Source: Alphaproteobacteria bacterium LSUCC0396
GTDB taxonomy: Bacteria; Pseudomonadota; Alphaproteobacteria; Puniceispirillales; Puniceispirillaceae
DNA length: 64,000 bases
Direction: 5' to 3'
NCBI GenBank assembly: GCA_041228345.1
Contig: CP166131.1
Coordinates: forward strand, 1,977,001 to 2,041,000
The translations under genes were made by a program, and so were the position numbers. The notes beneath the pieces were generated by a model. The model was given only the letters and a program-made list of their open reading frames with translations. It ran no database searches and was not told where the DNA came from. Below are positions 54,734 through 62,962 of the stretch, piece by piece. Every line of letters starts with the position of its first letter. Position 1 is the stretch's first letter.

Positions 54734-56281
54734 ATGAACCAGAATAGAACAATCCCTCATTCGTCACGCCGTAGTGGTGGTCGTGAGGCGAGGCGCACAT
54801 TGCGCGCTGCACCATTGGCCGAAGATTTGCGTCCAGTTCGAGCAGGGCTTGAGGGCGGTAATTTTAAACCGCTCGATGCTGCCGCGGTCAAGGCTGTGGA
54901 TGCAACAGTCTATCAAATTCTAGAAGAGATAGGCCTTACTCAGGCACCTGATACCGGCATTAAATATATGACTGAAGCTGGGGCTGTTTTGGGTGATGAC
55001 GGCCGCCTCCGGTTTCCCCGTGCACTGGTTGAACATACGCTGGCAATTTGTGGTCGGCACATCACCCTTCATGGACAAAATCCGAAGCATGATTTGTTAC
55101 TATCGGGGTCGCGCGTGCATTATGGTACGGCGGGTGCCGCGGTTCATGTTGTTGATGTTGCCAAGAATGAATATCGCGAATCCTATCTGGCCGATATTTA
55201 TGATGCGGCGCGTATCGTCGAACAGATGGATAATATCCATTTTTTCCAGCGCCCGATGGTGGCCCGCGATATCCCCGATCCGGCCGATCTTGATTTCAAT
55301 ACTGTCTATGCGGCGATCAAGGGCACGACCAAACATGTTGGGGTCAGCTTTACCGAGGCTGAATATATGAAACCGGTTTTTGAAATGCTGCATATGGTTG
55401 CTGGTGGCGAGGATAAATGGCGCGCGCGTCCGTTTGTGTCTAACAGTAATTGCTTTGTTGTGCCGCCATTGCGATTTGCCACCGAATCCTGTTTGGTGAT
55501 GGAAGAAGCCGTGCGAAACGGTATGCCGGTTTTGCTATTATCTGCAGGGCAGGCAGGGGCCACGGCACCGGCCAGTATCGCTGGCGCGGTTGCACAGGCG
55601 CTTGCCGAGGTGGTTGCCGGGCTTATCTATGTGAATGCGATGAAGCCGGGTCATCCATGTATTTGTGGCACTTGGCCTTTTGTTTCGGATTTACGTACTG
55701 GTGCGATGTCGGGCGGATCGGGCGAGCAGGGGCTGTTGACTTCAGCCTGCGCGCAGATGCTGCAATATTATGATTTGCCGGGTGGTGCAGCCGCCGGTAT
55801 GGCCGATGCGAAAATGCCAGATGCGCAGTCCGGCTATGAAAAGGGCAGTACCCTTGTCATGGCGGGATTGTCAGGACTGAATATGGTTTATGAAGCCGCC
55901 GGTATGCACGCCTCTTTGCTGGGGTTTTGTCTGGATAGCCTGATCATTGATAATGATATGCTCGGTCAATGTATGCGGTGTGTGCGCGGCATCGAGGTGA
56001 ATGAAACAACCTTGGGCGTACAGGTGATGAAGGATGTGTGCATGGGTGGCCCCGGCCATTATCTTGGCCATGACCAAACGATTAAATTAATGCAGACCGA
56101 ATATATCTATCCGGTGATTGCTGATCGTTCCAGCCCCAAAGAATGGGAGGAGTTGGGCAAGCCCAATCTTCTGGATACGGCAAGAAAGCGCAAAGAGGAA
56201 ATTTTGGAAAGCCCGCATCCGCTGCATATTCCAGATGCGCTTGATAAGGATTTGCGGGCTCGCTTTAATGTCTTGCTTTAA
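54734..56281 (+). CDS. Trimethylamine methyltransferase (MttB) family protein
   Basis: This 515 aa protein is of the MttB superfamily, with length and TIM-barrel blocks as in the non-pyrrolysine members (AVDATVYQILEEIGLTQAP, AGQAGATAPASIAGAVAQAL, MAGLSGLNMVYEAAGMHASL). No in-frame amber codon is present, so it is not a pyrrolysine enzyme. Characterised members without pyrrolysine demethylate glycine betaine or similar quaternary amines onto a corrinoid protein. No corrinoid protein or activator is encoded nearby. It ends the cupin-regulator operon with the two FAD-GcvT enzymes. GGGGAG lies 8 nt before the ATG. Confidence 0.88.
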   Translation: MNQNRTIPHSSRRSGGREARRTLRAAPLAEDLRPVRAGLEGGNFKPLDAAAVKAVDATVYQILEEIGLTQAPDTGIKYMTEAGAVLGDDGRLRFPRALVEHTLAICGRHITLHGQNPKHDLLLSGSRVHYGTAGAAVHVVDVAKNEYRESYLADIYDAARIVEQMDNIHFFQRPMVARDIPDPADLDFNTVYAAIKGTTKHVGVSFTEAEYMKPVFEMLHMVAGGEDKWRARPFVSNSNCFVVPPLRFATESCLVMEEAVRNGMPVLLLSAGQAGATAPASIAGAVAQALAEVVAGLIYVNAMKPGHPCICGTWPFVSDLRTGAMSGGSGEQGLLTSACAQMLQYYDLPGGAAAGMADAKMPDAQSGYEKGSTLVMAGLSGLNMVYEAAGMHASLLGFCLDSLIIDNDMLGQCMRCVRGIEVNETTLGVQVMKDVCMGGPGHYLGHDQTIKLMQTEYIYPVIADRSSPKEWEELGKPNLLDTARKRKEEILESPHPLHIPDALDKDLRARFNVLL

Positions 56282-56284
56282 TCT

Positions 56285-56308
56285 CCGGCGTTAATCCCCG
56301 GCGTTAAT
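56285..56308. repeat. Tandem repeat of CCGGCGTTAAT, period 13
   Basis: Copies at 56285-56295 and 56298-56308 lie immediately after the MttB-like stop codon, in the gap to the convergent FadB-like gene. Confidence 0.7.
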
Positions 56309-56339
56309 TACCTGTCTCTTTTTCTCTTTAAAGCGATGG

Positions 56340-58667
56340 CTAATTTCGGATTGGGGCGCCATCATCTAACATAGCAGCAATGCGTGCATGGGTTTCCGGG
56401 GTTTTTGCAAGCCGGATAAAAGCCGCTCTTTCTCGGGCAAACAAACCTTCTTCATCAATGGTTTGACCTTCGCCTGCGCCTTGCACTATGATACTGGCGA
56501 TCTGCATGGCAACGGTTTTGTCATGCGGCATGAAATCGCCGCGATCAACACCATCCTGCATAAATGCATCCATCTTTTCGGCGAGCGCTGCCGGTGCAAG
56601 CTCGGCCTCTGGCGGGCGCGGCGGTGAATAATTATGCGCCATTTCGGTTACCAGCTGGATCGCGCGCGGTAATAGCCGGTCACGGTTCATTACCGTATCA
56701 TCACGGTCAGCAAGGAAATACTGCATTCGCGCCGCCAGCTCGGGCGATGAACCGGTGGCCGCATAGCCAAGATTCATCCATGCCTTCCATGCGGCCTGTT
56801 CCCAGTCGCCAAGGTGATGATGCCAGCGTAGATAGCTCTCTTTTACCCCGCCGCCACTCGGCACAACACCAACTGCCGCCTCGACAAGGCCAAGCACTGA
56901 ATTGGTGTGAACGACAAGGCGGTCGCAATGCGCCAGCACTTCAAAACCACCACCAGCGGCCAGACCTGACGGTGCGCCTACAACTGGAACCGGCGAATAT
57001 TTCAGCGCTGCAACGGCGCGTTGAAACCGCCATAAAAAGGCATCTATCTCATCCCATTGCCGACCTTTGATCATGCGGCGAAACGCATTCAGATCAACCC
57101 CGGCCGAAAAATGCTGTGCATCATTATGAACAATGATCCCCGCACCATGATCGGTGGCCGCCGCCGCAACAATTTCCATTGATGCGTCGGTTAGCGCATT
57201 TGCTTTGGAGTGAAATTCAACAAGCCGCAGATTACCCTCAAGGGCAAATAGGCTGGCCGCTTCATTGCTTAAAATAGGGTGCAAGGTTCGCCGCGTCATA
57301 TGAAAGCGCATAACGCCATCGGGTAAATTGACCGGATAACGATGGCCATCGGCGTGTCGCACCATCAAATTGCCGGTCTGCACGGTATAATTTGGCGCTC
57401 CATCCTGCAGAAATGGCGGCATATCCAGACCGCATTCGTCAAGCAGTGCGGTAAAACGCTGTGCGCCGATTGCGTCGATCATCTCAAATGGCCCGCGCTG
57501 CCAATTGAAACCCAGCTTCATCGCATCGTCGATATCTTGCGGTGTGGTGGTCACTGATGGCACTAGGCTTGCGGCATAATGCAGAATTCGCCCCAGAACA
57601 TTGCGGCAAAATCTGGCCTGATCATCATTACCATCAAGCAGCGGAAACAACGGCTCATCTTGCCATGCAGCGGCCTCTGCGGCGGCGATTGCTGCTGGTG
57701 GGAGTGCAGTTTTGGCGGGTTTATAAGGCGGCATACCATCGCCTTCAAATCCGGCAAACTGGCGCGCCATTCGCACGCCGTCATGACAGTAAAAACCGCC
57801 CTTGCCCTTATCGCCGGTAAAGCCTGCGGCAATCATTGCAGCGATGGCCGGATTAGCCCCGCCAACGCTGTGAAAGGCATCGTCAGCGGGAAGGATATTG
57901 CCAAGTGAGACCACAACATCGGCCATCAGATCGATGCCGATCAAATCATAAAGCCCGAAAACACCGGTTTTGGGAATACCCATTGGACGGCCAAATAGGG
58001 CGTCTGCATCTTCAATCGAAAGACCGCATTTCAGGGTTTCATCAATACCAACCTGAAGCGCAAAAACCCCGACACGGTTGCCAAGAAAACCGGGCGTATC
58101 GGCGCAGCGCACCACGCCCTTGCCAAGAACGCGGTCATTAAAATCGGCAAGGCGATCGATTACGTCGGCGTTGGTTTCAGCACCGGTCACCAGTTCAAGC
58201 AGCCGCATATAACGCACCGGATTGAAATAATGGGTTATGGCAAATCGCTGGCGAAACGCCGCTGGCATATTCTCGACAAGCAGCTTGATAGGGATGGTTG
58301 ATGTGTTCGAGCTGACGATGCAATCTGGCCCGATAACCGCATCAAGGCGGCGATATAGTGCCTTTTTGATATCTAGCCGTTCGACAATTGCCTCGATAAT
58401 CCAGTCACATTCAGCCAGCTTGTGAAAATCATCGTCAATCACGCCGGTGCTGATGCGTGCCGTGTTTTTCTTTGACATTAATTGCGGGGGATCAGATGCC
58501 AGCAGCCGGTCAATCGCAATTTCAGCCGGCGTTTTGCCACCCCCAGTCTTGGCCCCAAGGTCAAGCAGAAGAACATTATGGCCGGCATTGGCAATCTGGG
58601 CGGCAATTCCGCTTCCCATCGTGCCCGCGCCAATCACAGCAATATTTTTAAAATTTGCAGCCTTCAT
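56340..58667 (-). CDS. 3-hydroxyacyl-CoA dehydrogenase / enoyl-CoA hydratase fusion (FadN/FadJ-like)
   Basis: This 775 aa protein begins with a 3-hydroxyacyl-CoA dehydrogenase domain (IAVIGAGTMGSGIAAQIANA, 9-28, and CDTPGFLGNRVGVFALQ as the conserved hinge). The C-terminal third has a crotonase domain (HFSAGVDLNAFRR, APSGLAAGGGFEVLAHCD). This order, dehydrogenase first, is that of FadN-type enzymes rather than FadB. It carries out two steps of beta-oxidation. GAGGA is 8 nt before the ATG. It lies downstream of the hydrolase/metY genes on the same strand. Confidence 0.92.
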   Translation of the reverse strand: MKAANFKNIAVIGAGTMGSGIAAQIANAGHNVLLLDLGAKTGGGKTPAEIAIDRLLASDPPQLMSKKNTARISTGVIDDDFHKLAECDWIIEAIVERLDIKKALYRRLDAVIGPDCIVSSNTSTIPIKLLVENMPAAFRQRFAITHYFNPVRYMRLLELVTGAETNADVIDRLADFNDRVLGKGVVRCADTPGFLGNRVGVFALQVGIDETLKCGLSIEDADALFGRPMGIPKTGVFGLYDLIGIDLMADVVVSLGNILPADDAFHSVGGANPAIAAMIAAGFTGDKGKGGFYCHDGVRMARQFAGFEGDGMPPYKPAKTALPPAAIAAAEAAAWQDEPLFPLLDGNDDQARFCRNVLGRILHYAASLVPSVTTTPQDIDDAMKLGFNWQRGPFEMIDAIGAQRFTALLDECGLDMPPFLQDGAPNYTVQTGNLMVRHADGHRYPVNLPDGVMRFHMTRRTLHPILSNEAASLFALEGNLRLVEFHSKANALTDASMEIVAAAATDHGAGIIVHNDAQHFSAGVDLNAFRRMIKGRQWDEIDAFLWRFQRAVAALKYSPVPVVGAPSGLAAGGGFEVLAHCDRLVVHTNSVLGLVEAAVGVVPSGGGVKESYLRWHHHLGDWEQAAWKAWMNLGYAATGSSPELAARMQYFLADRDDTVMNRDRLLPRAIQLVTEMAHNYSPPRPPEAELAPAALAEKMDAFMQDGVDRGDFMPHDKTVAMQIASIIVQGAGEGQTIDEEGLFARERAAFIRLAKTPETHARIAAMLDDGAPIRN

Positions 58668-58735
58668 GTTATGTTCCTCTTTATCAGAGCTCTTTGTCGG
58701 GATGATTAACGAAGAGGTCTATACCTCCTTATGAA

Positions 58736-59530
58736 CTAGCCGGCCAGAAATCCTCGCAGCGCGTCATTTACCTCGGCCGGCCGTTCCGCAGGCAACATAT
58801 GACCAGCGCCGTCAAGAATGATTTGTTGGCTATTGACCAGACTATTTGCCATTGCGATACCGTGTTTGACCGGTGTCATACGGTCGGCACCAGCAAGTAT
58901 ACATATGGCTGGCTGGGTAATTTTCGTGGCGGCGTCTTGGCCAGCTGAATATTGGTTGCAGGCAATAAGATCATTGCGAAGTGCTGTTTCATCATTACTC
59001 GCCATCAGCCGGTTGCCATAACCAAGAAAGGAATGTCCGGGCTGGGTATTGTCATGCATATGCGCCATCGGCCCATGACCCCAGCTGGTCATCACGCTAA
59101 TGGCCTTACCCAAGGCCTTGTCCGACATCGTTAATAGCTGATCATTTACCGGAATTGCCAATGCCCCGGCAATCAGGCCAAGCCGGGTAATGCGACGTGG
59201 ATAGCGCGACGCCGCATCGATTGCGACGAGACAGCCTTGTGAATGGCCGACAAGACACGCGGTGTTGACGTCAAGGCTATCCAGCAACGCGATCAGCCAG
59301 TCAGTCATCGCCTCAATCGAGTCTAAAGGGGTGCCGCCAGATAGTCCATGCCCGGGAAAATCAGGGGCTAGAACCGGAAAGCCGCGATAAGCAAAATACC
59401 GGCTTTGCAATACCCATGTCAGATGATTTTGGCCGCTGCCATGCAGCAGAACAAGAGCCTCGCCGTCATTGGTGAACGGGCGCCCTCCAGTGGCGATATG
59501 GATCGATGTGTCAAATAGCTGATGTTTCAT
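58736..59530 (-). CDS. Alpha/beta hydrolase
   Basis: This 264 aa protein has the nucleophile elbow GHSQG (in CLVGHSQGCLVAID), the oxyanion motif LLHGSGQNHLTW and a late GAGHMLPAE His, giving a complete Ser-Asp-His set. It is of the haloperoxidase/esterase type. The substrate is unknown. AAAGGA is 7 nt before the ATG. The upstream gap to metY consists largely of a 14 bp tandem repeat. Confidence 0.87.
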   Translation of the reverse strand: MKHQLFDTSIHIATGGRPFTNDGEALVLLHGSGQNHLTWVLQSRYFAYRGFPVLAPDFPGHGLSGGTPLDSIEAMTDWLIALLDSLDVNTACLVGHSQGCLVAIDAASRYPRRITRLGLIAGALAIPVNDQLLTMSDKALGKAISVMTSWGHGPMAHMHDNTQPGHSFLGYGNRLMASNDETALRNDLIACNQYSAGQDAATKITQPAICILAGADRMTPVKHGIAMANSLVNSQQIILDGAGHMLPAERPAEVNDALRGFLAG

Positions 59531-59541
59531 AACAAGTATCC

Positions 59542-59583
59542 TTTGATCCTATCTCTTTGATCCTATCCCTTTGATCCTATCCC
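59542..59583. repeat. Tandem 14-mer, 3 copies, between metY and the hydrolase
   Basis: TTTGATCCTATCTC, TTTGATCCTATCCC and TTTGATCCTATCCC stand head to tail. On the coding strand each carries an AGGATCAAA block like the hydrolase's own AAAGGAT ribosome-binding region. Confidence 0.85.
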
Positions 59584-59590
59584 TTTTGGA

Positions 59591-60895
59591 TCATCCTTTG
59601 GCTTTTTGCTGCTTGGCCGCGGCGCGGAATGCCATCTCGAAATCAGCTTTGATATCGTCAAAATCTTCTAAACCGACCGATAGCCGGATCATATCGTCAG
59701 ACAGGCCACCCTCGATCATGGCCTCGGCGGAAATATGTGAATGGGTCGTGCTTGCCGGATGGATAACAAGGGTTTTCGCATCGCCAACATTGGCCAGATG
59801 CGAGGCAAGCTCGACCGACTCAATAAAGGTACGGCCAGCATCGCGGCCACCCTTTAGGCCAAAGACGATGATCGAGCCAGCACCGCGCGGCATCATGCGT
59901 TTTGCCAGTTCATGCCCCGGATGATCAGCAAGGCTTGGATGGCGAACCCATGCCACCTGATCATGCCCACCAAGAAAATCTAGCATCTTGGCGGTATTGT
60001 CCATGTGACGCTGCATCCGCAACGGCAGGGTTTCCATGCCTTGAAGGATATGAAACGCATTTGTTGGCGACAGTGACGGGCCAAAATTATACATCCCTTC
60101 AGCACGAAACTTTGCGGTAAATGCGGCTGGGCCGAATTCTTCGTAAAAATTAATCCCGTCCATGGCGTAATGCGGGCCGGCGATGGTGGGGAATTTATCA
60201 TTCTGTCCCCAATCAAAATTGCCACCATCAACAACAGCACCGCCAATAGCAACGCCATGACCGCCAATCCATTTGGTCAGGGAATGAACGATAAGATTAG
60301 CGCCGAGCGTAAAGGGCTTGAGCAGCCAAGGCGTATTAAAGGTACAATCCAGCATCAGCGGGATACCGGCCTTGCCAGCAATTTTCGCCACCGCTTCGAC
60401 ATCCATAATATCAAGGCCCGGATTACCGATAACCTCGCCAAAGATCATCTTGGTATTTGGTGTGATTGCCTTTTCGATACCGGCAAGATCTGACGGGTCA
60501 ACAAAACTTGTGGTGATGCCAAAGCGCGGCAGGGTGTTTTCCAGCAAATTAATGTTGGCGCCATACATGCGGGATGATGAAACGATATGATCGCCTTGCG
60601 AGCACAACACCAGAACAGCGGTCGCAAGCGCGGCCATACCAGACGCGGTTGCGGTTGCGGCAACACCGCCTTCAAGCGCGGCAATGCGCTGTTCCAATAC
60701 GGCAACTGTAGGGTTCGAGATGCGCGTATATAGATGCCCGCCAAGTTCCTGATTATAGAGCGCGGCAGCATGTTCAGTGTTCTGAAACACATAGGATGTC
60801 GTCTGGTGAATGGGCACTGCGCGCGAACCATGACGCTCGTCAGGGACGTGCCCTGCATGCAGACTTAGCGTATCGAATTTATAATCACCGCTCAT
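59591..60895 (-). CDS. metY: O-acetylhomoserine sulfhydrylase (MetY)
   Basis: This 434 aa PLP enzyme of the Cys/Met-metabolism family has the N-terminal TLSLHAGHVPDERHGSRAVP, the family segment QTTSYVFQNTEHAA and the PLP lysine in HSLTKWIGGHG. The late SVGLEDFDDIKADFEMA is also typical. It forms homocysteine from O-acetylhomoserine and sulfide. The length (about 430) and insertion pattern separate MetY from MetB/MetC. AAGG is about 9 nt before the ATG. The leader upstream contains a SAM-II/V-like pattern. Confidence 0.93.
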   Translation of the reverse strand: MSGDYKFDTLSLHAGHVPDERHGSRAVPIHQTTSYVFQNTEHAAALYNQELGGHLYTRISNPTVAVLEQRIAALEGGVAATATASGMAALATAVLVLCSQGDHIVSSSRMYGANINLLENTLPRFGITTSFVDPSDLAGIEKAITPNTKMIFGEVIGNPGLDIMDVEAVAKIAGKAGIPLMLDCTFNTPWLLKPFTLGANLIVHSLTKWIGGHGVAIGGAVVDGGNFDWGQNDKFPTIAGPHYAMDGINFYEEFGPAAFTAKFRAEGMYNFGPSLSPTNAFHILQGMETLPLRMQRHMDNTAKMLDFLGGHDQVAWVRHPSLADHPGHELAKRMMPRGAGSIIVFGLKGGRDAGRTFIESVELASHLANVGDAKTLVIHPASTTHSHISAEAMIEGGLSDDMIRLSVGLEDFDDIKADFEMAFRAAAKQQKAKG

Positions 60896-60924
60896 TGTCT
60901 TTTGCCTTTTGTTGCTCGTCTCGA

Positions 60925-60976
60925 TACCCCCTTTCTGCCCGCTTCATGAAACCAAGTCAATAAAGCCACTGGCCGA
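60925..60976 (-). promoter_or_regulatory. Possible SAM-II/SAM-V-type riboswitch in the metY leader
   Basis: On the minus strand, about 30 nt before metY, GCTTT and GAAGC can form a short stem whose loop reads ATTGACTTGGTTTC, followed by GCAGAAAGGGGG. This resembles the TTGATTTG-rich loop and 3' GCTAAAAAGG of SAM-II and SAM-V riboswitches, which often regulate metY in alphaproteobacteria. I recall the consensus only approximately, so the call is weak. Confidence 0.3.
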
Positions 60977-61034
60977 GGTTTGGGGAAAAAGTGATGGGCT
61001 GGTATGAAGATGTGTGATCGCTGATGTTGCGCGG

Positions 61035-62135
61035 TCAGCCGAGGTTGAAATAATCAACCCCGGCTTTTTGCACGATCTGCATCTCGCCGCGTGCAACAAG
61101 ATGATTTAAGTGCGCGCGCGCCTCGCAGCTGGCAAAGAATAATTCATGGTCAGTCAACTCAAAGGCAAATAGCGTGGCCATGGCATCTGCAGTTGTCATT
61201 GGTCCGGTGGTTGCCGCATCGCGCAATTGTTGGAGCCGCATATTATGATGTTCAATCAAATCTCTTGCCCGAACGCCGCCACCAAAATAAGGCCAATCAT
61301 GTCCGGGGATTACCAGCCAATCATTATCCAGCTGACGCATCTGCTCAAGATACTCGTAATAATACCCAAGCATATCCACCTTGATAGCGCGCAGGCTGAC
61401 CGAGATATTTGGCGATATGCGCGGTAACAGGAAATCAACGCAAATATAGAGTTTGCGATCAGCATCGACGAGGCTCATATGGCCGGGTGAATGACCCGTA
61501 TCAAAGCGCGGTGTCCAGATGCCAGATTTGGTCTGAAACCGTTGATCAGTTTCGATGATAGTTACATCGGGCAAATCGCCCGATAATTTGCGGAAATAAT
61601 TGCCTTGTGCCCTGATGCGCGCCACCACCGCGTCTGCCAGCCCAAAGCGGGCATAGGTATCACCCATAACAGTGCCAAATCCGGTGTCAGTCTGCGCTAG
61701 GCTCCAGCTTGCTTGGCCATGTTCAATCGAGCCCATGTAAATACGAGCACCGGTGATCGCTGCAAGCTTGCCCGCATAGCCAACATGATCAGCGTGGTAA
61801 TGCGATACGATGATGCCGCAGATCGGCCTTCCAGACAGCGGCCCGTCCAGCATGATCTGCCATTGATCGGCGATCGCCTGACTATTGATACCGCAATCAA
61901 GCAGTAGCCAGCCATCTTCTGTATCAAAAGCATAGAGATTGATATGATTGAGCCGGAACGGCAATGTAAAGCGCATCCAGTAAAGATCATCGGCAAGCGC
62001 CACCATTTCGCCAGCTTTTGGGGGGTCAATCGCAAGAGGTGTCATGATGTCTGATGCCATATCAGGGCGCGTAATATCAGGGCGCGCGGGTTGAGGGGGG
62101 ATAGGTTTGTCTGACATCGGATTCATGGGGCTCAT
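61035..62135 (-). CDS. MBL-fold metallohydrolase
   Basis: This 366 aa metallo-beta-lactamase-fold protein has the metal motif HYHADH (in GIIVSHYHADHVGYAG), the second His region DTGHSPGHMSL, and VIPGHDWPYFGGG. It probably hydrolyses a thioester or ester such as a CoA or glutathione conjugate. The start is uncertain. ATG 62135 is chosen among several nearby ATGs because the longer frame (62216) overlaps trmL. The N-terminal part contains an RPDI/RPDM repeat from a 15 bp duplication. Confidence 0.87.
   Translation of the reverse strand: MSPMNPMSDKPIPPQPARPDITRPDMASDIMTPLAIDPPKAGEMVALADDLYWMRFTLPFRLNHINLYAFDTEDGWLLLDCGINSQAIADQWQIMLDGPLSGRPICGIIVSHYHADHVGYAGKLAAITGARIYMGSIEHGQASWSLAQTDTGFGTVMGDTYARFGLADAVVARIRAQGNYFRKLSGDLPDVTIIETDQRFQTKSGIWTPRFDTGHSPGHMSLVDADRKLYICVDFLLPRISPNISVSLRAIKVDMLGYYYEYLEQMRQLDNDWLVIPGHDWPYFGGGVRARDLIEHHNMRLQQLRDAATTGPMTTADAMATLFAFELTDHELFFASCEARAHLNHLVARGEMQIVQKAGVDYFNLG
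62059..62086. repeat. Duplicated 13-mer within the MBL protein N-terminus
   Basis: ATATCAGGGCGCG occurs at 62059-62071 and 62074-62086, period 15. In frame it repeats five residues (ARPDI then TRPDM), so the duplication keeps the reading frame. Confidence 0.7.
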
Positions 62136-62172
62136 GGAATTGGCTCGATAACAATCTGCGGCGAATGGGCGG

Positions 62173-62640
62173 TTAATAGTTGGCACCGGCAAATCCGTGC
62201 TGACGCCATGCTTCATAAATCACGATTGAAACCGCGTTGGCAAGGTTTAGCGAACGATTATCAGCCATCATTGGCAGCCGCAGTTTTTGAGGCTCGGCAA
62301 TGCTGGCGTGAATATGTGCCGGCAAGCCAGATGTCTCCGAACCAAATAAAAAGGCGTCACCGGGCAAAAAGGCGCGTTCAAACAGGCTGTCTTTGCCGCG
62401 TGTGGTGATAGCAAAGAGACGCGGTTGCCCCAGCCAGTCCAGACAGGCAGTCAAATCCTTGTGGATATGAACATCGCTCAATGCGTGATAATCGAGTCCG
62501 GCGCGCCGGCAGGATTTTTCATCCAAGCTAAACCCGAGCGGCTCAATCAGATGCAGGCGGTTACCGCTATTTGCCGAAAGCCGGATAATGTTTCCGGTAT
62601 TTGGTGGAATCTGCGGCGCAAAAAGAATGATCTCGAACAT
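62173..62640 (-). CDS. trmL: tRNA (cytidine/uridine-2'-O-)-methyltransferase TrmL
   Basis: This 155 aa SPOUT methyltransferase has APQIPPNTGNIIRL at the start, LFGSETSGLP, and the knot motif RSLNLANAVSIVIYEAWRQ. TrmL methylates the wobble position of leucine tRNAs. Length is canonical. It lies 37 nt upstream of the MBL gene on the same strand. Confidence 0.95.
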   Translation of the reverse strand: MFEIILFAPQIPPNTGNIIRLSANSGNRLHLIEPLGFSLDEKSCRRAGLDYHALSDVHIHKDLTACLDWLGQPRLFAITTRGKDSLFERAFLPGDAFLFGSETSGLPAHIHASIAEPQKLRLPMMADNRSLNLANAVSIVIYEAWRQHGFAGANY

Positions 62641-62715
62641 CAGATGAAAGCCTTCGACGTGATCTTGGGTTTAATGATGGGGAAACACCGTATTATTCAA
62701 ATCATAGGGGATTAG

Positions 62716-62862
62716 CACCAGCTAACCAAGTCGGATATCACGCCTGTTGTTTCAGCTGGTATGCCGTTAACCATCGATATTCTGGGTCATAAGCGCACGG
62801 TGATGAGTTACATCATTACGCCAATTCAGAAATCATGGAAAACGGCGTCTCGTGAAAAATAG
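62716..62862 (+). pseudogene. Remnant of HlyD-type membrane-fusion protein C-terminus
   Basis: Just after a TAG (62713-62715), one frame reads SDITPVVSAGMPLTIDILGH then KRTVMSYIITPIQKSWKTAS and REK, with a stop at 62860-62862. The GMP...(D/E)I....RT.(L/M)SY(L/I)..P(I/L)..S pattern is the usual end of type I secretion HlyD proteins. Only about 48 codons remain, with no start or body. I infer a decayed gene. Confidence 0.65.
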
Positions 62863-62922
62863 GCCCGCAACAGCAATCATGCGATAACAAAGGATGTGAT
62901 GGTAAGATGATGCCTGCCCAAA

Positions 62923-62961
62923 ATTGATATGGCAGATTCATATGGCAAATTGATATGGCGA
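62923..62961. repeat. Tandem 13-mer, 3 copies, beside the exporter gene end
   Basis: ATTGATATGGCAG, ATTCATATGGCAA and ATTGATATGGCGA run head to tail and stop 1 nt before the exporter's stop codon. The second and third copies are diverged by 1-2 bases. Confidence 0.8.
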
Positions 62962-62962
62962 A

